24,895 bases of DNA, from assembly GCA_964415465.1 (NCBI GenBank), contig CAYQAL010000013.1, forward strand, positions 1 to 24,895, written 5' to 3'. Shown piece by piece: positions 7,792 to 16,665 of this stretch (within the stretch, counting starts at the first letter, position 1; each line of letters opens with the position of its first letter). The notes under the pieces were generated by a model, which saw only the letters and a program-made list of their open reading frames with translations, ran no database searches and had not been told where the DNA came from. A program made the translations under genes and the position numbers. The stretch comes from JAGOTP01 sp964415465 (GTDB lineage Bacteria > Patescibacteriota > Patescibacteriia > 2-12-FULL-60-25).

Positions 7792-7816
7792 TTGTTGCAG
7801 CACTCACTAGAATCGC

Positions 7817-10660
7817 TTACGCGGTTGGTTCAACAGGAGCAGGCTCAACCGGTGACGAGCTCTCTTCAGGAACTGACTCAGACGTTGGTGCTACGTCTAC
7901 GGTCTCTGGTTCAGTAGGTGACGAAACAATTGACTCAGGCGATACAGACTCTGCCGGTTCGACTGGCTCGACTACTGGAACGGGCGTCTCCTCTACCGGC
8001 GCAGGAGCAGGAGCGGGTTCAAGCACTTCAGGTGTGGTCGTTACAGGTGAGATTTCTGGAACTTCTGGAGTCGTGGTCGCCGAGGTTACTTCTGGCAACG
8101 TCTCCGGCTGCGTAGGCACTTGAGGCTGCGCGCTACGAACCACAGGCTGGCCATTATAAATATCCCATTCAGCTGTCTCTTCGTTTGATAAGAAGAGCTG
8201 ATTGTCGGCTGGCTTCATCTCTTCGGCGCGCCAACTGAAGGTCGCGTCTTGCGCGAGCGGCTCTTTCAAAATTATTTCAAAACCCCGATCTGAGGAATTA
8301 TCAGTCCACCACTGCGTATCCACTTTGCCGTATGGCGTGACTTGAATCAGCGGGAAGGTGCCAAGTGATGGATGAACTACTTTCACCTTCGTTGCGCCCG
8401 CCAAGATACGCGCAACCCCTTGGTACGACTTTGGTAGCACAACCGTTGCCGACGGGGCAGCCACAAGACCAACCTTTTCCGGCTTACTCTCATTCATGAT
8501 AATCGCGGAACCGCCCCACCAACCCGCGTTCACAAAGACTTCGATGGTTCCAACCGTGGCAGAAGAATAGTCTTCCAAGGCATACCCGACGATTGGACCC
8601 GCTTGAATCGCCTTCACCGCCACACCTGGCATTGGTGAAACCGTCAGTGGATCACCCACCTGAATGGCCCCTGCGCCGGCCGAAACGCGCGTTGGTACGC
8701 GTCCTGCCAACGCGATTGGGAAGGTAGATGGCTCTGGCGCACCAGCCACGAAGGCTGGCTTGGTCGAAACGATACCAACCGGAACATCGCCTTGCTTCAT
8801 CGAACGCTGCACATGGAAGCGACCACGTTGACTCAAGATCACCACATCTCCCGGCTCAAGCGCATCTGGTGAATAATAACGCTCAGCAAAGTCGTAGGAT
8901 GTATTCGCCTGCCATCCATCGGCATTCGTCGCAATGTAGGTGGAAGAGGCTGGACCTGTATCGTCCAAGAATACGTATTTATCAGTTTGCGCTCCGCTAC
9001 GCGTAGCCGGGAAGAAGCGTCCGCCCAAGAAGAAATCTCCCGACGTACGCATAACACCCAACTCATTCACCGACCAAACAGTCGATGTACCAGCCTTCAA
9101 GGCAAAGGTCGCTGGACCACCAACCACTGGCTCGTTCAACAACTGGAAATCTTTATTAATGGCTTGAATGCCGTCCCACAAACTCCCGCGCCACGTGATT
9201 CCCCAGGAGTTCGCCGCTGGCGCTCCGGCTGTAGCAGACTGCATGGATCCAAAGACGAGAGACCCATTCACCGTCGTCTGACCTTGAGCTGTTCGCAAAA
9301 AGGCACTGGCGTCGTAGCCAACTTTTACAAACACTTCGATCGTTCCTGTTGCCGATGCTGGCTGCAACGCATACCCAAGAATTTGGCCAGGAGCCGTCGC
9401 CTTCATAGCCATGCCAGGAACAGGCGCGGCCGTGAGCGCATCGCCAACCACGATCGGACCATTCGCCATGGAAACATGCGTTGGCACGCGTCCAGCCAAT
9501 GCCACACGCACCCCCTCCTCCAAGTCACCCAACAATAACCCCGGACGAGTAGAAACGATCCCAACCAAACGCTCGTTGGCTGAGCCCGTACTTTTACGCA
9601 CAAACATTGGGTTACTCTCATCCAACACCAAGACATCACCAGGCGCTGCTTCACCAGTGATTTCGTATTGTTCAGCCAAGTCGAATGCCGAGGCGTTAAT
9701 TGTCCCATCTGCAATAATACTCGCCCCTGCGACAAAGCCACAGGTGTCATTCGTTTCCGCATTATCTAAACAGAGTGCGTTTTCATGACTTCCTTCATAA
9801 CGCATGACGGTCACCATATCTAACGTCCCTGTCGTGGACTCTGGTGACATCGTCCCAACCAACAATCTATTGAATGCTCCGCCCCATGTATTCCCTTGGG
9901 TCTTACCAATGTTGAAACCAGTAACTATCGCTCCCGTGGTCGAAGCCATTGCATATAAACGCTTCGCTGTCGTATACCCATCGTTACGAATACTAAATTG
10001 AGCAACGTCTCCCGTCCCAGAGAAGAAACGAGCAATGTAATCTTTCGTATCAGAAATTCCTTGCGTTCGAACGTCTAGCGCACTTCGATCCACTCCTGCT
10101 GCCGTCTGATCCGTTTGATGAATCGTAAATACAGATTGCCCATCTCCCGCTGTACTGGAAGCATACATACCCTGCAACTGCATCGCATTGAACGCCTGTG
10201 GAACGGCGCCCAGTCGTTTACGTGGGGTCATTTCCGCGTCCGCTCCAATCGTCACGCCTAAGTAAATCGTGTCGTTGTTCCAATCAATGCCATCCAACGG
10301 GGCCTGTGTTCCACCAGCCACCGAGGTATCTCCCAACATGACCGTGAAGAGACCATTGCTCACCGTCACAGGGATCTTCTCTGGCGCAGCCATGGTACCA
10401 GTCGCCGTCCAGAAGGGCGTCCCGCCCGACGCCGCGTTATATAAACTAAACCCCATCTGATAAGTTCCATTCGCTACATCCGACCCCCCACTATCCATCA
10501 GTCGTCCTTGATAATTGATCTGCTGCGTAATGGCACCGCTGGCCGCTTGCACCACCGATACCGATCCCCAGACACAGCTAACCACTCCTACCAAGCACAG
10601 AAGCTTTAGGCACAGCCATGACCCGTAAACGAGCCACGATCGGAAGGAACGTGAAACCAT
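7817..10660 (-). CDS. Large secreted surface protein with a duplicated module and Pro/Glu-rich tail
   Basis: A 947-aa protein. Residues 1-40 form a signal peptide (basic start, hydrophobic core, cleavage near VQA-ASG). INYQGRL at about 48-54 opens a domain seen at the N-terminus of many CPR secreted proteins. Two related modules follow at about 324-449 and 589-714. Both carry FAE/LAE(Q/R)Y, PGDV(L/V)(V/I)L, GIVST(R/K)P, ALAGRVPT and GTIEVFV(K/N), a pattern reminiscent of bacteriophage tail and peptidase-G2-type surface proteins. Residues 845-947 are a Pro/Glu/Val/Thr-rich disordered tail that may span the cell wall. I preferred ATG 10660 over 10669 because the latter overlaps the -10. It probably has its own transcript. 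The ligand or function is unknown. Confidence 0.8.
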   Translation of the reverse strand: MVSRSFRSWLVYGSWLCLKLLCLVGVVSCVWGSVSVVQAASGAITQQINYQGRLMDSGGSDVANGTYQMGFSLYNAASGGTPFWTATGTMAAPEKIPVTVSNGLFTVMLGDTSVAGGTQAPLDGIDWNNDTIYLGVTIGADAEMTPRKRLGAVPQAFNAMQLQGMYASSTAGDGQSVFTIHQTDQTAAGVDRSALDVRTQGISDTKDYIARFFSGTGDVAQFSIRNDGYTTAKRLYAMASTTGAIVTGFNIGKTQGNTWGGAFNRLLVGTMSPESTTGTLDMVTVMRYEGSHENALCLDNAETNDTCGFVAGASIIADGTINASAFDLAEQYEITGEAAPGDVLVLDESNPMFVRKSTGSANERLVGIVSTRPGLLLGDLEEGVRVALAGRVPTHVSMANGPIVVGDALTAAPVPGMAMKATAPGQILGYALQPASATGTIEVFVKVGYDASAFLRTAQGQTTVNGSLVFGSMQSATAGAPAANSWGITWRGSLWDGIQAINKDFQLLNEPVVGGPATFALKAGTSTVWSVNELGVMRTSGDFFLGGRFFPATRSGAQTDKYVFLDDTGPASSTYIATNADGWQANTSYDFAERYYSPDALEPGDVVILSQRGRFHVQRSMKQGDVPVGIVSTKPAFVAGAPEPSTFPIALAGRVPTRVSAGAGAIQVGDPLTVSPMPGVAVKAIQAGPIVGYALEDYSSATVGTIEVFVNAGWWGGSAIIMNESKPEKVGLVAAPSATVVLPKSYQGVARILAGATKVKVVHPSLGTFPLIQVTPYGKVDTQWWTDNSSDRGFEIILKEPLAQDATFSWRAEEMKPADNQLFLSNEETAEWDIYNGQPVVRSAQPQVPTQPETLPEVTSATTTPEVPEISPVTTTPEVLEPAPAPAPVEETPVPVVEPVEPAESVSPESIVSSPTEPETVDVAPTSESVPEESSSPVEPAPVEPTA

Positions 10661-10667
10661 CCCCCTC

Positions 10668-10673
10668 ATTGTA
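10668..10673 (-). promoter_or_regulatory. -10 element, predicted leaderless start of the large surface-protein gene
   Basis: Minus-strand TACAAT ends 7 bases before the ATG at 10660. The G-rich gap (GAGGGGG) directly abuts the ATG, which is too close to act as a normal Shine-Dalgarno sequence. Confidence 0.5.
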
Positions 10674-10725
10674 GTCTGTCCTGACTAAATGCCATTTTTC
10701 TTTTAGTCTTAGCCAAGAACAAAAC

Positions 10726-10771
10726 TCATACACATGTGGATAACCTGTGTTATACACAGATGTGTGCATAA
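10726..10771. other. Secondary DnaA-box cluster
   Basis: Three exact matches to TTATnCACA lie within 37 bases: TTATCCACA (minus, 10735-10743), TTATACACA (plus, 10750-10758) and TTATGCACA (minus, 10763-10771). A near match, TCATACACA, lies at 10726-10734. The cluster fills the gap between the end of the 1141-aa surface-protein gene and the -10 of the next gene. It could be an origin sub-region, a DnaA-titration site, or a DnaA-controlled promoter for the gene starting at 10660. Confidence 0.7.
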
Positions 10772-10792
10772 CTTGTATCTAGACTGTGGACA

Positions 10793-13700
10793 TTATTTTG
10801 GAGCAACGGTCGCTTGTTTTAGCGCGAATCGATGATCGATATAGGTATCTTTCGCCTGTGTCAGATCCAGGTCTGCTGAAAGATAGCGCTCGTACCCCGG
10901 CTTCTCCGCCGTCAGGTAGTAACGACCCTTCGCCACAAAGAAGCCATAGGTACCGTCTTTGGACGTAATCTGGGTTTCCAACAACTTGTTGAACCTCTTA
11001 TCAAAGATACGCACGACCGCTTTCGCGAGCGGATGTTTACCGTCTGAGTCATACACAATTCCCCAGCGCTTCGGTGCTGGCGGTATCGCCAACCGACGGA
11101 AGACCGCGTAACTCGCCACCTGGAACAGCGCGAACCCGATCATCGGCAACGTTGGACTGATCACAATGGCGCCCAGGGAAACAAAAATTCCTCCGACACC
11201 TAAGATAGACTGCGTTTTCCGCCAGTACCGCTTTCGCGTGATCGCTTTTGGCGTTTCCTCTTTCAATACTGGATCGAGTGGGATATTTGGCGAGATCGTT
11301 GCGATCTGTGTCACCTTTAGCTCTTCCCCATGATAGAGATCAACAAAATCAACGTCCGTTCGCTCATTCTTGAGGTAGGTCGTTGGATAGGTATAGCCCG
11401 GCTTCTGGACCTGAATCGTATAGGAGCCTGCTGGAACAAAGAACGAGAACCGTCCTTGCGCATCCGTAATACGAGTTTGAATCGCAAAACTCGTACCCGC
11501 TTTCAGCAAACGAACGATGGCGAGCTCAACCGGCTGCTTCGAAAGAGCGTTGTAAACAACTCCCCACGACTTGCGCTTCCGACGTCGAATCAAGAGGAGT
11601 GGCTGCGTAAACAAGAAGCGAAGATAGTTCGCCAGTGTAAACCCGCTGACCGCCGTTGCTGTGGTTCCAACGGTTGCAACCACTACGACCGGAGCAACCA
11701 CTTCACGCGTCACCCCTTGGACTTCTGGACTCCGTGCGATCTCCAAACCGATCTCTGCTGCGAGCACAGCTTCCGAGGCGAGAGCGGTAACATTTTCTCT
11801 CAGTGGCGCTTCTGAATTGATAATCTCCGCGATCGAACGCACATTGCGGCGGAGCTCAATATCCCGCGCTAAAATACCGTTTTCAATCTGAATAGGCTGT
11901 TCGTACGGGCGGAACCCATCCTTGGTCACGCGTAGTCGATACCGACCATTCGCCAACACACTCGCATATCGACCGTCTGCATCGGCGGTTAACCGAGTGA
12001 CAGCACCTCTTGATTCAGTTGAAAGCGCCTCAATGACCGCCCCCGCCACGATCGCCACCTTTGACCGTTCGCTCACATCCGTTACCCGTGCCGGCATAAT
12101 CACTCGGAATGGAAAACGCCCCTCCCAACGACGGCCATCTGCCGCTACCGCCTGAATCTGTGCAAATTGATCTACACCTTGCGCAGCTTCAAGCGTAAAA
12201 TCCGAAACAAACGCACCAAGCGGCTCACGATACGCGAACTGGTAAATAAACCCTCCGCTCGTTTGGAGCTGTGCTTGCGTCAGCGAGGTCGGCAATTCTG
12301 TAACGGGAATCTGCACCTGAATCGAGCGACCCATCAAGGCCGATCTCACGCCTGCTCGATCCGGAGTAGCAGGAACAGTGGCTGACAAGAAAAAACGTGG
12401 CGCAAGCTCGAGACGCTCTTCGCCTGACGAGGAACCTGGATCAGTCGCTCCGTCTAGGGATGTGCCCGGTATGACGATTGGATCAGTTGAAGTCGCACCT
12501 CCGCTCGTTCCTTCAATTGGCGTCGTACTCGAAACTACGGTCCCTGTTCCAGAGGCAGCATCCGGCATTGGCCGTGGCGTTAAAATGGGCGGCAATGAAC
12601 CTTCGGTATCACCCCCCCCTGCGCGCGGTGGAGTTGGTGGAGTTGTAGGTGTCGGTTCTTCGTCAGGTCTTGGAACCGCTGGCTCGCCAGCAGCCGACTC
12701 ATCCGCAGCTGTGAGCGTGACACGGACGAGGGCGCCCGTCGAAGGATTTCCGCTCGCATCAAAGGCCACCGCTCGATACAAAAAGGAAGTTTCTCCGGCT
12801 GGCGGTGTATCCGTACACCGCGTTCCCGGCGTGAGACAGATAAATACATCGCTCCCAGCGGCATCGCTGGACATACGTGTAATTTGCGTCTTACTAAAAT
12901 CTGGATCCTCTGGATTCACCCAGGTCAATTCAATGCTTCGTGGCGCGCCGGTAAAAACACCACGAAAATTCCGCACATTCCCCGGAGGCGTTCGGTCGCT
13001 TAACGTCGTAAATCCAGGTCCGGGAACTGTTACGGATGGTCCAGGAGATGGGGTCGCCACAATCTGAAACGGATAGAATGTGGCGGGTGACAACCCCGTG
13101 ATCGTGACGACCTGATTCCGTCCTGCGGCCGATCCCATGATCGTTCGCGTGCCAGGCGGCGTTCCGATCACCACTCCACTCAACACATCCGCACTCGTCG
13201 TCCAACGAATCATTGCCTGCTGATCATCTACAAATGTCACCTCAATTCCTGAAATAGTAAGCGTCGTTGGAGCGGCTAGTGTTCTAAACGAAAAATCTGG
13301 ATGGATGCGGGTATTTCCCATCGCATCACGCGCACGCACACGCACGTGGTATTCCGTTTCCGGTGATAATCCTTCTAGCAAAAATTCGTGCATGGTACGT
13401 CGGTCGGTACGGACACGTGTTCCCAGCGAGTAGTCTGCCGCCGTTCGACCATATTCCAAAAACACATCCGCCGGCTCGTCCGTCGTCAAAAGAATACGGG
13501 CCGATACATCCGTGAGGTCTGTAGCCACCAAGGACACAATCACCGGTGGTACTCCATCAAATGGAGGCGGTGGACTTTCTCCCCCACCAACAATTAAACC
13601 GCCGCCGCCCGGAGAACCACCTGGAGGACCTCCTCCACCGGCTGCCGTAACCTTTACGGTTACCCCAAGCCCATCTTCCGGCCAAATCTGCACATAGCCT

Positions 13701-14218
13701 CTTCCATCGTCATCAAACTCTCCCGAAACACGAACCTCATAGATGCCCGGCAGAGACGGCGTTACGATCCGATGCGTCCCGCCTCCCCACGTACCAATGC
13801 GCAGTGTAACTCGGCTTCCGCTCGGGATCGTATCCACGCCCGCATTTGTAGGTGGCGTCAACACGATGGTCTGCCCACCCCGTTGAAATCCCCATACGTT
13901 CAACCCCGGTGCTGAAGCAATCGCGGTTGATACCTCATAGCCCGTCGTCGGCCCATACAACAACGTGACATCCGTATGGACAATGGCGTTGATATCGAAT
14001 CCGTCAGGAAATCTGATCGAGATGTCGTCCGTTGGAAGATGAACTCCATTTGGACTTGTAAACGCAAGCTCCACGTTGGTCGATGTGGCCACGGCTTGGC
14101 GCGTCAAACGTACCGCAACACCAACCAACTCTCCCGCTTGAATCCGTCGGATATGAAAACCGATGCCCAAGCTGAGCACCAGAGCAAAGAGAGCGACCAG
14201 CAGAAAACGGAAGCGCAT
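10793..14218 (-). CDS. Multidomain membrane-anchored surface protein (Fn3 and carboxypeptidase-regulatory-like repeats)
   Basis: A 1141-aa protein. Residues 1-28 are a signal peptide or anchor. An Ig-like domain at about 30-192 resembles adhesin-type folds. A Gly/Pro linker (193-222) leads to three fibronectin-III-like domains at about 224-314, 316-407 and 410-503. A Pro/Thr/Ser/Gly stretch at 505-600 follows, then a further beta domain at 605-710. Three carboxypeptidase-regulatory-like domains follow near 722-790, 885-960 and 1051-1130. The last two are clear duplicates (WG(V/I)VY...D(A/G)...(F/Y)(S/G)FFV...KPGY). Hydrophobic stretches at about 840-877 and 1005-1041, each long enough for a helical hairpin, separate them. 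The gene starts 3 bases after the upstream stop and ends the operon. It is probably a structural or adhesive envelope protein; the partner is unknown. Confidence 0.82.
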   Translation of the reverse strand: MRFRFLLVALFALVLSLGIGFHIRRIQAGELVGVAVRLTRQAVATSTNVELAFTSPNGVHLPTDDISIRFPDGFDINAIVHTDVTLLYGPTTGYEVSTAIASAPGLNVWGFQRGGQTIVLTPPTNAGVDTIPSGSRVTLRIGTWGGGTHRIVTPSLPGIYEVRVSGEFDDDGRGYVQIWPEDGLGVTVKVTAAGGGGPPGGSPGGGGLIVGGGESPPPPFDGVPPVIVSLVATDLTDVSARILLTTDEPADVFLEYGRTAADYSLGTRVRTDRRTMHEFLLEGLSPETEYHVRVRARDAMGNTRIHPDFSFRTLAAPTTLTISGIEVTFVDDQQAMIRWTTSADVLSGVVIGTPPGTRTIMGSAAGRNQVVTITGLSPATFYPFQIVATPSPGPSVTVPGPGFTTLSDRTPPGNVRNFRGVFTGAPRSIELTWVNPEDPDFSKTQITRMSSDAAGSDVFICLTPGTRCTDTPPAGETSFLYRAVAFDASGNPSTGALVRVTLTAADESAAGEPAVPRPDEEPTPTTPPTPPRAGGGDTEGSLPPILTPRPMPDAASGTGTVVSSTTPIEGTSGGATSTDPIVIPGTSLDGATDPGSSSGEERLELAPRFFLSATVPATPDRAGVRSALMGRSIQVQIPVTELPTSLTQAQLQTSGGFIYQFAYREPLGAFVSDFTLEAAQGVDQFAQIQAVAADGRRWEGRFPFRVIMPARVTDVSERSKVAIVAGAVIEALSTESRGAVTRLTADADGRYASVLANGRYRLRVTKDGFRPYEQPIQIENGILARDIELRRNVRSIAEIINSEAPLRENVTALASEAVLAAEIGLEIARSPEVQGVTREVVAPVVVVATVGTTATAVSGFTLANYLRFLFTQPLLLIRRRKRKSWGVVYNALSKQPVELAIVRLLKAGTSFAIQTRITDAQGRFSFFVPAGSYTIQVQKPGYTYPTTYLKNERTDVDFVDLYHGEELKVTQIATISPNIPLDPVLKEETPKAITRKRYWRKTQSILGVGGIFVSLGAIVISPTLPMIGFALFQVASYAVFRRLAIPPAPKRWGIVYDSDGKHPLAKAVVRIFDKRFNKLLETQITSKDGTYGFFVAKGRYYLTAEKPGYERYLSADLDLTQAKDTYIDHRFALKQATVAPK

Positions 14219-14221
14219 ACG

Positions 14222-15178
14222 TTACGTACGAGGGGCCTGCAACGAACGAATCAAGCGTCGTCGATACAGAGAAAAAGACAGTCCGATCACGAACACTACG
14301 CCCCCCAATACGGCCAACGTGCGCCATGGAAGAACAGTAAACGTTAGAGGCGCGGGCAGATTTCGCACGCCCGTCACCCCTTCTAACGAAATCGTATATC
14401 GTCCAAGACCGAACGAACCAAGCTCTTCTCGGATGCCCGTCATCTGAGATCGTCCTTCATTCGCCCCAAAACGAACCTCAAACGCACGCTCACTTGCCGG
14501 CAACACACGCGCCTCCATCACGTTCAGCGGTAGACGCGCCACCTCATCGCCGAATGTTCCACGAATCACGAGCTCGCCGTGTGGAATTACGTGCGCACGA
14601 CCAAGATTTTTCAACTTCACCTGAACAGATCCTTGAAGTGCCGTGCGCTGCCCGGCGTCTTCCAATCGCCATTCAGTTACCGCCAGCTCCGTCGTTGCCG
14701 GTGTTCCCACAGTCACCAATACCAACACCCCGATCCGCGAACGAATCCCTAGAGAGACTTGGCCCGCAAGCGGCGGCTGTGCTGAGAAAAAAATGGCTTC
14801 GTACAACCCACCCTCGGCGACATCAGCTGGAATGCGGATCTCGATCGGCACCACCTGCGTCTCACCCGGCTGCAAGACACGATCGCTTGCTCCCACAAAC
14901 GTCCAACTAGGCAAACCCTCTAGATCCGTTGGCGGCAAAAACTGCTGCTGACCTTCTGTACCGAGCGGAACAAATTTTTGAATCGAAGGATACAATCTAA
15001 GTGGCGAAGCCTCGTCGTTTGTAACTTGAACCGCAACCGTCTTGGTTTCTCCTGGATTCACCTGTACTTCCAAAATAGACGGCGCCAAAGACAACGCATT
15101 CGTAGCAGGAACCGCCACACTACACACGCTCAACACCCCACAACCGATTCCTAAAAACCATGCAAGAACGCGATTCAT
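14222..15178 (-). CDS. DUF916/WxL-type surface protein with C-terminal membrane anchor
   Basis: A 318-aa protein. Residues 1-28 are a signal peptide (cleavage near TNA-LSL). Residues of about 29-150 show an immunoglobulin-like beta fold with the LSL(A/S)PSILEVQVNPGET opening typical of DUF916 and related wall-associated proteins. A second beta domain covers about 165-275. A single membrane helix at 285-303 is followed by basic residues (YRRRLIRS), giving an outside-facing, C-terminally anchored topology. The ATG overlaps the end of the upstream gene with only one base between stop and start (TAG-T-ATG), so translation is probably coupled. It is the middle gene of the three-gene surface operon. 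By family analogy it may bind the cell-wall polymer or chaperone its neighbours (inference). Confidence 0.82.
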   Translation of the reverse strand: MNRVLAWFLGIGCGVLSVCSVAVPATNALSLAPSILEVQVNPGETKTVAVQVTNDEASPLRLYPSIQKFVPLGTEGQQQFLPPTDLEGLPSWTFVGASDRVLQPGETQVVPIEIRIPADVAEGGLYEAIFFSAQPPLAGQVSLGIRSRIGVLVLVTVGTPATTELAVTEWRLEDAGQRTALQGSVQVKLKNLGRAHVIPHGELVIRGTFGDEVARLPLNVMEARVLPASERAFEVRFGANEGRSQMTGIREELGSFGLGRYTISLEGVTGVRNLPAPLTFTVLPWRTLAVLGGVVFVIGLSFSLYRRRLIRSLQAPRT

Positions 15179-15179
15179 A

Positions 15180-16109
15180 CTAGAAGTTCGACGTCAGCGT
15201 GAAATACACCGTCTGATGATAATCACCCAGCGCCGTTGATGGCGTGACTCCCAGTTTAAATAACAGCAAGAAGCGTTCGGCCATCGTCGTAGCCGGAACC
15301 GTGCTCGAGATAATCGCGCGTTGGGTTGAAGTTACAGCGAGATCAATTCCCGGACTCACCGCGTATGAACCGATTGCCTCCGCTCCGTATTCTTCGGCAT
15401 CACTCGAAACAAGGCCGTCCATAACGGGCGAAATCGTTTCGCTCCCATTCCCGAGCAGCGTCAGGTCTCCGTCGGCCTGCACGTACACCGTATGACCGCT
15501 ACTGGCCGATGAAATAACCGACCCACCCGCTAAACCAACATTCCCCGTCCCAGCCACAATTGATCCGAGGGGGATCGTCATCGAATCGAGCTTGTAGATG
15601 TAATCATCATTCCCCGATGAATAGGCATCCATCATCATGACATCTCCTTGCCAATAATCAACCGAGACAATATCACCAACGATTCCAACTACTCTGCCTG
15701 TTGCGACCAGCGCCCCGTATCCGACATTTTGAACGACTGCAATATAATCGCCGTTCACAAGCCCCACCGTCGAAGACACGACCACATAATCTGGGTGAGT
15801 GTTATCAAACTGAACGTACCGTGAAGCGAACGACGGCGACTGCCCACCAACGGTGAACGACAAACGGAAAAGATCCGAGCTCGCTCGATAGCCGCTCTCA
15901 AGTTGGTAGTTGGTACTACTCGCTGAGCCACTAGCTGCCTGGCCGATCGTGTCGTGCAATCTAAAGTTGGTGCTGGTGGACGATTCATCACCTCCCGTAT
16001 TCAAACTATCCCAAGGAATCTGGTAATTAACGCTGCCCATCGCCTGAACATGCCAGACACCAAAGACACAGAAGAAAAGGGCCAAACTAAGAACAAAAAA
16101 GAGCCTCAT
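15180..16109 (-). CDS. Secreted surface protein, first gene of the envelope operon
   Basis: A 309-aa protein with a clear signal peptide (residues 1-22, cleavage near VQA-MGS). After it comes NYQIPWDSLNTGG, then two related SSTN(F/Y)(R/Q)L segments (STSTNFRLHDTIGQAASG and ASSTNYQLESGYRA), a small tandem motif seen in CPR secreted proteins. The rest is Gly/Ser/Val/Thr-rich beta structure without catalytic motifs and without a C-terminal membrane helix. It may be a fibre or S-layer-like subunit held by the two anchored products encoded downstream; this is inferred from gene order only. The start at 16109 is fixed by a TATACT -10 that ends 7 bases before it. Confidence 0.8.
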   Translation of the reverse strand: MRLFFVLSLALFFCVFGVWHVQAMGSVNYQIPWDSLNTGGDESSTSTNFRLHDTIGQAASGSASSTNYQLESGYRASSDLFRLSFTVGGQSPSFASRYVQFDNTHPDYVVVSSTVGLVNGDYIAVVQNVGYGALVATGRVVGIVGDIVSVDYWQGDVMMMDAYSSGNDDYIYKLDSMTIPLGSIVAGTGNVGLAGGSVISSASSGHTVYVQADGDLTLLGNGSETISPVMDGLVSSDAEEYGAEAIGSYAVSPGIDLAVTSTQRAIISSTVPATTMAERFLLLFKLGVTPSTALGDYHQTVYFTLTSNF

Positions 16110-16116
16110 GTCATCT

Positions 16117-16122
16117 AGTATA
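16117..16122 (-). promoter_or_regulatory. -10 element, predicted leaderless start of the surface operon
   Basis: Minus-strand TATACT, then AGATGAC, then the ATG at 16109. No Shine-Dalgarno sequence is present. The promoter faces away from the DnaA-box region, so the operon is transcribed in the direction a leftward fork would move. Confidence 0.6.
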
Positions 16123-16232
16123 CCGGTTTTCTCAGCTCTCGTCGCAGTAAGCTACTGGACTACTTCATTCAGAATATTATTATACACAATTTATACACAT
16201 ATACCTAATGTGTTTATTTAAAGCCATTTTCT

Positions 16233-16248
16233 ATGTGTCGTAAAATAC
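16233..16248. repeat. 16-bp direct repeat, copy 1
   Basis: ATGTGTCGTAAAATAC recurs exactly at 17233-17248, 1000 bases away. Copy 1 lies in the AT-rich origin segment inside an inverted repeat CTATGT-N10-ACATAG (16231-16252). Read on the minus strand it is GTATTTTACGACACAT, which contains a -10-like TATTTT. Confidence 0.6.
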
Positions 16249-16443
16249 ATAGAGCATGTATGTATATAAGTTGTGTATAAAATGTTTATAGCTCATTCAT
16301 ATCTGTGAATAGCCTTAGAATATGCGTTTTATTTACACATCCATCTGTGGATAGAATAACCATAGCCCTTGCTTTTATGTGCGTTGATCGGACGTGTATG
16401 TCCGCACAGCCCTTTCTTATCAAACCACGATTCATTCGATCGG

Positions 16444-16461
16444 TTGTTTCACATGAAACAA
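16444..16461. other. parS-like site 1
   Basis: TGTTTCACATGAAACA (16445-16460) matches the widely conserved parS consensus TGTTTCACGTGAAACA at 15 of 16 positions. The palindrome extends one more base on each side. ParB spreading from such sites drives chromosome segregation. Confidence 0.75.
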
Positions 16462-16511
16462 TCGATTGGATTCATCTTACCAAGCGAGTCATGGACAGCC
16501 AGCCAATTCAT

Positions 16512-16557
16512 GTAGGCAGCGGACAGACCTACGCAAAACTTTAATCGAGCTGCCTAC
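16512..16557. repeat. Inverted repeat in the origin region
   Basis: GTAGGCAGC (16512-16520) and GCTGCCTAC (16549-16557) are perfect 9-base inverted copies around a 28-base spacer. There is no T-run. It may be a protein-binding site, a structured RNA element, or chance. Confidence 0.4.
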
Positions 16558-16649
16558 CTCCGTACGCAGCAGATCTGAGGACGCGCCGTACTCGTTGTTT
16601 GCCATTTTTCTAAATGGAAAAACCATCTGCGGATTAGTTGTGGATACTT

Positions 16650-16665
16650 TGTTTCACGTGAAACG
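16650..16665. other. parS-like site 2
   Basis: TGTTTCACGTGAAACG matches the parS consensus at 15 of 16 positions and has the symmetric ACGT centre. It lies directly beside a near-consensus DnaA box (16639-16647). Confidence 0.8.

Noticed and set aside
7626..8123. 165-aa plus-strand Gly/Ser/Thr-rich frame
   Set aside because: It mirrors the Pro/Glu/Val/Thr tail of the surface protein on the minus strand.
12378..13067. 229-aa plus-strand frame
   Set aside because: An antisense shadow of the Pro/Thr/Gly-rich linker in the 1141-aa surface protein; no start signals.
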